A stretch of DNA of 45,397 nucleotides from Clostridiaceae bacterium. GTDB lineage: Bacteria > Bacillota > Clostridia > Lachnospirales > Lachnospiraceae. The stretch covers positions 1-45,397 of the forward strand of contig CAJTGE010000041.1 of NCBI GenBank assembly GCA_910575795.1, written 5' to 3'. The notes under the pieces were generated by a model. The model did not search any database. It saw only the letters and a list, made by a program, of their open reading frames with translations, and was not told the DNA's origin. Of this stretch, positions 38,254 through 45,397 are shown one piece after another; positions within the stretch are counted from its first letter, which is position 1; every line of letters starts with the position of its first letter. A program made the position numbers and the translations under genes.

Positions 38254-41200
38254 TCACTTGTATGGATACTCATCCAAAAGGTTTGACTCGTATCTCACAG
38301 CTTCCACTTTCGTGTACATATCCCCGTCCGCATAGTAAGTTGTCCGGTCGCTGTACACCTCTATGGCCACAGGCTTGCTCCTCGCATACCCCATCGGCGG
38401 CTTGAGCTCCGCCAGGACGTATACGCCTGCCCCTATCGGCTGGCTTGTCCTGAAGTACCCGACGTTCTGCCCTCCGTATTCCAGACGGCTCTGCGTCTCC
38501 GCATCGTCCATTTCGATATCCGCCCGTGTAGTCCAGGCGGTCATCTGCCCTGTCCGGCTGCCGTACCCGTCATACAGGCTTATCCGCTCGGATTCAATGC
38601 ACACCGGCGTACCTTTCGGCACGACGCCGCTGTACAGCTCCCCGGGCGCCGCCATGGACTCGTTGATCGGCGTCTTCCCGCGCCTTTTGTACGGCGTCAG
38701 CTCCTTTGCCTTCATGGCTTCCAGGAATTCCTTTGTGCCGGTGATCACGGTATCCTGCAGATAGAACTTCGCGTCCCCGGGCTTAAACTGCATCAGGAAC
38801 TTCGCCCTCTCGTCCGGATCCTCAATGAGCTTTGCGTCCTCCTCGATCTCCGCGAAGGAGTTGTACCGGGAAGCCGCATACAGGCCGAAGATGGCGTCGT
38901 CATGCACGATATATTCCCCGGTCTCGGAATCCGTTTTGTTGATTTTTAGCATCGCGGTGTAGAAACGGTTCCTCTCGTTCACGTCCGCGTACCCGGAAAA
39001 CTCTTTTGCACTGTATACATGGCTGTCTGCCGGGGCCGTCATGGTCCAGGGCACGAGCGCCGGGGAGTACTTTCCGTCATAGGCCGTCAGCTCCCCTGTC
39101 GTCGATTTCACCCCGTTGTGCCAGGACATGCCGGACGCGTTGTTCCCATCCACGGCCCCGTCCTTAAAGAGCACCTGGTCCGCGGTACCGTCGTCTTCCG
39201 CTATGGACGCGTAGAAGAAACGCTTTCTCAGGGACTCCCCGTCATAACGGCTGCCGTTGGCCGTTGACGCGCCGTTCCCGTCATAGGCTGCCAGCTCTCC
39301 TGTCGTTGATTCCACCCCGCTGTGCCAATACATGCCGGACACATTATCCTCAGCCACAGCTCCGCCCTTAAAGGGTACCAGGCTGGCAACAGCGCCGTCT
39401 TGCGAGGCAGGGCTGTAGAAGAAACTCTTCCCCAGGGGCTCCCCGCCATAACCGCCGGCCGCTGACGCGCCGTTCCCGTTCTCCGTCACTTCCGTATCAA
39501 ACCCGTGGTAGCGGCTGCCATCATTCCCTCCGTTCTCCTTCCGGATTTCCCCGGCACCTTCCTCACCAAGGTGATCCATTCCGTAGTAGTCTTTTAACGG
39601 GTCATGCTCTTCCTGGGTGATATCCCAGCCGCCGTAGGAATAATCCCCGTTTGGCGCTTTGACGGAGGCCTGCAGCCGGTCGATATCCAGGCCGTATTTG
39701 TAAACCTCGAAATCGCCGTGGTAACCGTGGGCCCGGATCACGAACTCCCGGTCGTCCTGGCCCGCCGTGTTATCGCTGTTTTCCTCACCGAACCGGAGCA
39801 GGTAGTTATCCTCTTTTGCCTGGCCTGTCAAGGCCATAGCCGCGTCAAAGTTATAGTGCGTGTCGTAATTGTCGGTTGTATTATTGCTCTCCGTCCCGTC
39901 ATAGACAGAAGGCACAATGACTTCCTTCGGTTTCTCAATGTCGAAGCTCCGGTTCTCCCAGTCGTTGACATCCTTATCCCGCCTCTGCGGCGGCTGCTCC
40001 ACGATAACGTATACGCCGTAGGGCAGGTAGCTGGAGATATTGTAGTAACGGTCATCCAGCCTCTCGTCAGCGGAAAGGGTCGTGTAATCCTTATCCGCCC
40101 CTCCGCCTGGCGCGCTGTCCCATTCCACGCTGTAGATGGTGTCCAGGTCGTAGTAGTAGAAGGGTTTTAAGTAGTTATATGATTTCGCGATAGCCTCAAA
40201 GAGCGCAAGGTCATAGACCGCTTCGTCATAGCCGATCTTCCCGTCCGGTTTGGCGATGTTCTCTCCCAGACCGTTGTCGAGCATCAGCTTCGCCGCCTCG
40301 TCCTCCAGATACCATTTGACGGCAAACTGCCTTACCGCGTCAGACGCCTGGGCGTTTGCCTTAGCGTAATCGGAGGTGTTAACTGTAACTTCCGTGTTCA
40401 CGCCGTTGTTCACGGCCGGGTACTGCTCATAGCCGGAACGGTCTCCGAACACATACTCCCGGATCCACCGGAACGGCTTGAAGGAGGTATCCCGGTCGCC
40501 TCCGGCCGTCCCGTCCTTATCCGCTCCGTCCGTGTTTTCCAGGGTGTGGTCCCGGTCGGCGTCATCCTTCTGGTATTTCTCATAGAATGTCTTAAACCAG
40601 CGCTGCCCCGGGTAGTTGGACATGGAGTCCCCCGTAAAGGTGGAATGCATGTCGCCGTCCCAGATGTCGGTGTTGGCTGCCTGGATGGCATCAAAGAACT
40701 TCTCGTAGTTGTACGCTTCAATGTGGATCAGCCCCGTGCCGTCCTCGATCGGCTGCCTCCTGGTTTCCAAAAGTCTTGTGTAGCCATGGTTCTGCTCATC
40801 CTGCAGGCAGTCACTTAGGTTACGGTCCCTTAAGATCCCGTCATAGCTGTACAGGGAGGCATTGGTTACCACCGCGTCGCCCTCTTCTCGGACCTCCCGC
40901 TCGGATGTGGTGTAGCCCTCGATTTCACCTGCATTATCTCTGTGCCCGTCCTGCGGGTCCAGGTAGGTATCCCACAGGTTGTTTGCCCTGGCTGAAGTGG
41001 TCATGGATTCTGTCCGGTGCGTCACGTCCGTGTAGATCTTCTGGACGTTGGAGGAGGCAAGGGCCCCGCCTTCCTCAGAGATCTTATCTTTCTCCGGGAA
41101 ATCCACGGCCTTTCCATCATAAGCGGTATCGTATTTCCAGGTGAAGGTGTCATAGTTGCCGTCCCCGTTAGTGTCCTCATACCGGGGCGTCATGGTGTTG

Positions 41201-44200
41201 CCGTTCCGGTCCATCCAGACGATATGCCCGTCTTCGTCCCGGTACAAGCGCTCCAGGTTGGATTTTAAGTACGCCTTGAAGCGGAAGCCGCCGATGCTCT
41301 CCGGCTCCTCCTCCGGGGAATCCCCTTTTAAGAGGCTGCCCAGCCAGTCCTTCGCCGTCTCATACCAGCCGCCGTCGCGCTCTGCGGAGATATTGTCCGA
41401 ATGGAACGCCGCATAGGTGTCATGGGCGTAATCGATGTGTTTCGTTTCCTCAGTGGATCGTTCACGGCTGCAGAAGCCGCATGCGCCGGTCCCGTCCTGG
41501 TTCTCATAGCCGCAGTTTAAGCAGTACCAGACGGTCTTCGTCTCCGCCAGTGTCTGGATATCCTTTTCAATCCGCACCTTCTGGCGGATGGGCCGCTCAT
41601 ATACCCTGGCCGGGGCTGCAATAGTCCCGCCGTCCTGCCGGACCTCTTTGTCCCCCGGGTACATCAGGAGGACGGTTTCTATATAGGAATCCGCCGTGCC
41701 GGAGGGGAAACGGATCCCGATGACGCCGTACTGCGCCGCATACTGGCCCGCTGTGTATCTCACCCCGTCAATTTCCAGGACGTCGTCCCGATATGTGATC
41801 CGAAACTGCGCGGTCCCGTCCTCCAGAGCGTCCAGCATTTCCTGGCTCATGGTGAACGTATAGGTCCCCGCCCCTTTCCGGGTCTCCCGGTAGGAATCAC
41901 AGGCGATTTCCGTGTTGGTTACTTTCTGTACCAGTGTAGGCGATTTCTCCACAATCGTGGTGACAAGCTTCGTGGCCTCCGTGCCGTCCGACCGCAGGAG
42001 CGGTTCCCCCGCCGCATAGGCCCAGAAGGTTTTGTCTTCCCTGGGGCGGAATGTTACCTGGCTTTCCAGGCTGGACCCTGCGTATTCCGGGCTCCCCTGG
42101 GCCGTCTCATTCGGCACGACGGCGGATGTCACAAAGCCGGTTTCGCTGCGCATGACCGAATCGCAGTTATCTGCGGGGTAAACCCGGTAGACAAACCCTT
42201 TCATGCCATCCCCGGAACCGATCCGGTAGGTAATGTCCGTTTTTACATATATGCTGTCGTTGGCCTCGTTGTACAGGGATTCATTGGCCTTCGCGTCCCT
42301 GCAGCAGCAGGCGATGGCCGCGTACAGCTTCCCGCCGGACTCGTAGACGCCTAACATTTGCATGGCGTTGAAGACCTGGTAGAAGTCGTCTGTAAACAGC
42401 TGCGCATTGACGGCTTCCGCTACCGCCTCCGCGGTGAATGCTTCGATCTCAACCGAAGCCCACGGGGCGCCGTCCGTCACTTTCCGGAACCCGCTCTTTA
42501 AAAACATCCGGTTCACATCGCCGATCACGTCGCTGCCGGCCGTGATCCGGGAGGGGTCCAGGCATGCGTTTTCGATCCGCATGGAATTATCCGGCTTCAC
42601 ACCCTGTTTCCCATAGGAAATGGTCTTTACGTTGTTGACCGTAAAGGTCCGGCCGTTGTATTCCACCGTATCGCCGATCGCAGCCTCCCATGTGCGGCTG
42701 CCTATTGTAACCAGTTCCCCTTCTGTGGCATACACCGGCTCCTCAGTCTGCACCTGCTCCTGATGCGTCACGCTGTCGTCCCATACGGGCTGCGTGGAGG
42801 TGAGGTGGAACACCGCGCCTTCCGGTATGTTTGACGCTTCCACAATATACCCGTCCCGGGTCCCTTCGCTCGTGATCGTAAAGGTCGTCCCGCCGTTTAT
42901 ACGGTCATAGGACAGGGCGGAGGAAACCGCTGTGCCGCTGGGGAAACTGTCCCCTCCGGCCCCGAACGCGTCCCGGTTTGTGATAAGGGCGCTGTCTTTG
43001 CCGTATACGGAAAGCTCGTACCCTTCGGATCTGGAAAGTTCCTTAATATAGTAGGAGCTCCCATCCTTCCCCAGGATGAGCGGGCGGCCGATCCAGCAGT
43101 TCCCGTTGTTCTCCTCATTGTTTAAAACCGGGTAATGCCCTGCCGTCCCATCCTCCCGCCAGACGTCAGTCTTATTGTTGGTAACGCGGTTGTTATACAG
43201 CAGGCCGGAATCATACATCTGGTTTGTGGAGAGCCTGTAGTGGAAGGTCCTGTCTCCGTTCCAGGTTTCATCAAGATCCGCCCCGTCCCCGGCCGTGATT
43301 TCGGAGCCGTCCGGGTTGTGGCCAATAAAACGTTCCATGTCCTGCTCTTTTGCCGCGGAAGCGTTTCTCTCCATATGGAGGTTCCCCGGCGCTTCCCCGT
43401 ACCAGTCCGTATGCTCAACAGCGCCTGTTTTGTAGTTGTAGACAGAGCCGGGGGCCTCCGTGATTACCATAAATGACCCGTCCCCGTTCCGGTCCGTCGT
43501 GGCAATGGCGACCAGGTCATCCTGTCTGAATACCACGCCGGTATCCCCATCGCCGTCCCCGTCCGTATCCGGATGGATAATATCCTGGGCGGCGAACAGG
43601 CCGTAAACCGCCCCTTCCAGCGTCCCGTCCCCGTTCTCTGCGCCGTAGTCCCCAAACGTGTCGCCCGTATTGTCATGCAGGTCAAAATCGCGCTTATTGA
43701 AATGGATCTCGCCCTCTGTCCGGTGGTCGTAAAGTATGAACGTCCAGTCAACCACCGTGCCGTCCGGCGGGGCTATCTGGTCCGCTTTGGATTTTAAGAA
43801 GGTGATGGAACTGCGCAGGCCGCCTCCGCCTTTGCCCCCTTCCCCACCGTCATCGTCATCGTCGGAAACGGCAGCGGCCCTGCGTCCTTTGCCCTCATAT
43901 CCGGTGCCCACCCGCTCAGCCGGGGCTTTCGGGGCTGCGTCGGAAGCGGTTGCGGGGGCGTAGCGGATCACGCCTTCCGGCAGGAGATCGTAGTCCTGGT
44001 ACACTCCTTCTTCCTCGTTATTTAACAGCTTTTCCGGTTCCTGGGCTGCGGGCTCTTTTTTCCCGCCCGGCAGGATACGGGACAGCCAGCCGGACAAGCC
44101 GGTCTTTTCCCCGCGGCCATTGCCGGCATCCGTTCCGCTCCCGTCCCCGTCTTTACCTGCATCTCCGCCCTGCTCTGCAGCCTCTGTACTGTCAGCGGCA

Positions 44201-45397
44201 GCCGTGCTTTCTGTTTCTCCCTGGCCTTCGGATTCATCGGCGGCGCTGGTTTCGGCATCTTCTGCTTTGGCCGTACTTTCCGTTTTACTGGCATTCTCAT
44301 CCTCTGCAATAAAAGCGATTCCCTGAACCCTTTTTCCCTGGGCTGTTACGATAATGTCCGTTTCGTCTTCCTCAGGCAGGCTTTCTTCTTCGCCCTGATT
44401 CTCAGCCCCATCTGTACTGTCCGTTTTGCCGTTGCTTCCTGATTCCTCCTGAGCTGTATCAGAGGCTTTATCGCGATCTTCAAGGGTTTCCTCTTCCGCC
44501 TCTGAGCTTTCAGAGCGGACAGGCCTTGCGGCGGCAATCCGGTCCCGTTTAATGGCGGGTGTATAACGGTAGGAGCTGCCAGAATATTCCTCACTGTTCT
44601 CATTCCGGTCCGGGGTATTCTCACCATCCGACTCTGTCCCCCGGGCTCCGCCTTCTGTATGCTCCAGGTTCTTCGCCTCCCCGGTACCCTTATACTCGCT
44701 GGATGTGACGGTGCGCCACTCGACCGGAATGTCGTCCGTGTGGATGCCGTGGCGTATATACCCCTTTGCCGCCTGGATTTCCCTCGCGCTGTACTCATAG
44801 GTCAGGGAAATAAAATCCTTATAAAACTGGTCGCGGTCTGCCTCCATCGCTTCCTTTGCGGCGTCCCCCGGCTCAATGCAGTGGAAGAACCCGCCTTCCT
44901 CTACGAGTTTTTCGCATTTTTTTACTTCCTCATACCATGCGGCCCACGCCTCGTCATGCATCTGCTGGTTGATTTCCTCACAGTCGCACTCCTCCTCGCA
45001 TTCGCATTCAAGGTACTCAATCTCCGGGGCCGGATGCCCGGTACAGTAGCCCTTATGGTAAGTGTAGCCTTTGATATCCGTATGTGCGGGCGTCTCACTT
45101 TTGTTCCCGGAAGAATCAATCTCATAGAGAAGCCCGTCCCGGCCTGTTACATTGTCGTCCCGTTTGCAGGGATCACGGTACGGGTCGTCCCACGTCTCAA
45201 ACTGGCTCCCCCCGTCATTGCCCCAGTTGTATTTGTTGGTATCAGACTCCGTGACGCCCTTATTTCCGGAATAGTTAAACACGATCTCGTCCTCTCCCCA
45301 GGCCGTCTGGTTGAGGCTCCCCAGGCCGGACTCGTAGGTTCCCGGATCGTCCGGCGTGCGGTTCAAGTCTGTGTTGTCAAGCTGGGTTTCGTCGAAT
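38254..45397 (-). CDS. Giant SpaA-like surface protein, N-terminus outside the window
   Basis: At least 2,380 residues; the frame is open to the right edge, so the start and any signal peptide lie beyond it. The C-terminal domain (about 38254-38970) is SpaA/prealbumin-like: MLKINKTDSETGEYIVHDDA, AIFGLYAAS and PIGAGVYVLAELKPPMGYAR, where Lys and Glu could form an isopeptide bond. Further SpaA-like units show LEGAVYGLFAAQD (43600) and LPYGVYVIVEQPPQ (40010). Calcium-loop-like DTDGDGDGD lies near 43560, and a Cys4 ribbon (CLNCGYENQDGTGACGFC) at about 41470-41525. A Ser/Glu/Gly-rich disordered tract spans about 43900-44620. A 66-68-residue unit is duplicated in tandem at about 39070-39475. It ends EYPYK without a sortase motif. 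Proteins of this type are adhesins or pilus-like subunits of Lachnospiraceae ICEs. Confidence 0.85.
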   Translation of the reverse strand, partial: FDETQLDNTDLNRTPDDPGTYESGLGSLNQTAWGEDEIVFNYSGNKGVTESDTNKYNWGNDGGSQFETWDDPYRDPCKRDDNVTGRDGLLYEIDSSGNKSETPAHTDIKGYTYHKGYCTGHPAPEIEYLECECEEECDCEEINQQMHDEAWAAWYEEVKKCEKLVEEGGFFHCIEPGDAAKEAMEADRDQFYKDFISLTYEYSAREIQAAKGYIRHGIHTDDIPVEWRTVTSSEYKGTGEAKNLEHTEGGARGTESDGENTPDRNENSEEYSGSSYRYTPAIKRDRIAAARPVRSESSEAEEETLEDRDKASDTAQEESGSNGKTDSTDGAENQGEEESLPEEDETDIIVTAQGKRVQGIAFIAEDENASKTESTAKAEDAETSAADESEGQGETESTAAADSTEAAEQGGDAGKDGDGSGTDAGNGRGEKTGLSGWLSRILPGGKKEPAAQEPEKLLNNEEEGVYQDYDLLPEGVIRYAPATASDAAPKAPAERVGTGYEGKGRRAAAVSDDDDDGGEGGKGGGGLRSSITFLKSKADQIAPPDGTVVDWTFILYDHRTEGEIHFNKRDFDLHDNTGDTFGDYGAENGDGTLEGAVYGLFAAQDIIHPDTDGDGDGDTGVVFRQDDLVAIATTDRNGDGSFMVITEAPGSVYNYKTGAVEHTDWYGEAPGNLHMERNASAAKEQDMERFIGHNPDGSEITAGDGADLDETWNGDRTFHYRLSTNQMYDSGLLYNNRVTNNKTDVWREDGTAGHYPVLNNEENNGNCWIGRPLILGKDGSSYYIKELSRSEGYELSVYGKDSALITNRDAFGAGGDSFPSGTAVSSALSYDRINGGTTFTITSEGTRDGYIVEASNIPEGAVFHLTSTQPVWDDSVTHQEQVQTEEPVYATEGELVTIGSRTWEAAIGDTVEYNGRTFTVNNVKTISYGKQGVKPDNSMRIENACLDPSRITAGSDVIGDVNRMFLKSGFRKVTDGAPWASVEIEAFTAEAVAEAVNAQLFTDDFYQVFNAMQMLGVYESGGKLYAAIACCCRDAKANESLYNEANDSIYVKTDITYRIGSGDGMKGFVYRVYPADNCDSVMRSETGFVTSAVVPNETAQGSPEYAGSSLESQVTFRPREDKTFWAYAAGEPLLRSDGTEATKLVTTIVEKSPTLVQKVTNTEIACDSYRETRKGAGTYTFTMSQEMLDALEDGTAQFRITYRDDVLEIDGVRYTAGQYAAQYGVIGIRFPSGTADSYIETVLLMYPGDKEVRQDGGTIAAPARVYERPIRQKVRIEKDIQTLAETKTVWYCLNCGYENQDGTGACGFCSRERSTEETKHIDYAHDTYAAFHSDNISAERDGGWYETAKDWLGSLLKGDSPEEEPESIGGFRFKAYLKSNLERLYRDEDGHIVWMDRNGNTMTPRYEDTNGDGNYDTFTWKYDTAYDGKAVDFPEKDKISEEGGALASSNVQKIYTDVTHRTESMTTSARANNLWDTYLDPQDGHRDNAGEIEGYTTSEREVREEGDAVVTNASLYSYDGILRDRNLSDCLQDEQNHGYTRLLETRRQPIEDGTGLIHIEAYNYEKFFDAIQAANTDIWDGDMHSTFTGDSMSNYPGQRWFKTFYEKYQKDDADRDHTLENTDGADKDGTAGGDRDTSFKPFRWIREYVFGDRSGYEQYPAVNNGVNTEVTVNTSDYAKANAQASDAVRQFAVKWYLEDEAAKLMLDNGLGENIAKPDGKIGYDEAVYDLALFEAIAKSYNYLKPFYYYDLDTIYSVEWDSAPGGGADKDYTTLSADERLDDRYYNISSYLPYGVYVIVEQPPQRRDKDVNDWENRSFDIEKPKEVIVPSVYDGTESNNTTDNYDTHYNFDAAMALTGQAKEDNYLLRFGEENSDNTAGQDDREFVIRAHGYHGDFEVYKYGLDIDRLQASVKAPNGDYSYGGWDITQEEHDPLKDYYGMDHLGEEGAGEIRKENGGNDGSRYHGFDTEVTENGNGASAAGGYGGEPLGKSFFYSPASQDGAVASLVPFKGGAVAEDNVSGMYWHSGVESTTGELAAYDGNGASTANGSRYDGESLRKRFFYASIAEDDGTADQVLFKDGAVDGNNASGMSWHNGVKSTTGELTAYDGKYSPALVPWTMTAPADSHVYSAKEFSGYADVNERNRFYTAMLKINKTDSETGEYIVHDDAIFGLYAASRYNSFAEIEEDAKLIEDPDERAKFLMQFKPGDAKFYLQDTVITGTKEFLEAMKAKELTPYKRRGKTPINESMAAPGELYSGVVPKGTPVCIESERISLYDGYGSRTGQMTAWTTRADIEMDDAETQSRLEYGGQNVGYFRTSQPIGAGVYVLAELKPPMGYARSKPVAIEVYSDRTTYYADGDMYTKVEAVRYESNLLDEYPYK

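Noticed and set aside
1..45397. tRNA or rRNA genes as integration targets
   Set aside because: No cloverleaf with a CCA-type 3' end or rRNA signature was recognised; the integration target is sigG.

Overview
The window looks like a chromosome segment from a spore-forming clostridium of the Lachnospiraceae type. The reasons are the GC-rich, minus-strand housekeeping block (miaB, an L,D-transpeptidase with clostridial hydrophobic-W repeats, mutS, mutL, miaA), the start of the sporulation sigma factor gene sigG, and Shine-Dalgarno sites of the AGGAGG type. The assignment is inferred from gene content; no marker gene was compared.

Positions 1-1150 are accessory: the last codons of an IS66-type transposase, a 196-bp MITE-like element with a 10-bp target duplication, and a small membrane protein. 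Positions 1261-10441 are the conserved block, read leftward as miaB > L,D-transpeptidase (overlapping) and mutS > mutL > miaA. These genes cover tRNA A37 modification (MiaA makes i6A37, MiaB thiomethylates it), mismatch repair and peptidoglycan cross-linking. Long hairpins separate the two groups.

At 10712 sigG begins rightward, but it loses its match to SigG after the FSTYAVP stretch at about 10999. From there to the right edge (more than 34 kb) everything has the character of one integrated mobile element, so sigG is interrupted in the manner of the known skin elements in sigK. No large recombinase, relaxase or type IV secretion gene is in view; they would lie to the right. The first 1.6 kb of the element reads rightward (an unknown regulator-like gene and a PIN-domain gene with a nonsense codon plus a small partner). 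Almost everything after 12968 reads leftward.

The leftward part carries a DNA-maintenance set: RecJ-like DHH exonuclease, NAD-dependent DNA ligase, topoisomerase III, an OB-fold single-stranded-DNA-binding-like protein, and an actin-type ParM with a ParR-like partner. This suggests the element replicates and segregates as a plasmid-like circle for part of its life. Between these genes are many unknown small genes, a lipoprotein, a coiled-coil protein, an IS200/IS605 unit (TnpA plus an unusual TnpB without zinc-finger cysteines), and the C-terminal 2,380 residues of a giant SpaA-like surface protein that runs off the right edge. Several small genes are broken by one-base frameshifts or in-frame TGA codons.

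The most notable unexplained signal is a short motif, CCATACTT on the minus strand, found in front of nearly every transcription unit of the element, always in the direction of transcription and usually 45-67 bases before the first start codon. Several copies carry a second box (TATCCGCAGAAA-like) about 25 bases further upstream. It looks like an element-wide promoter or activator site.
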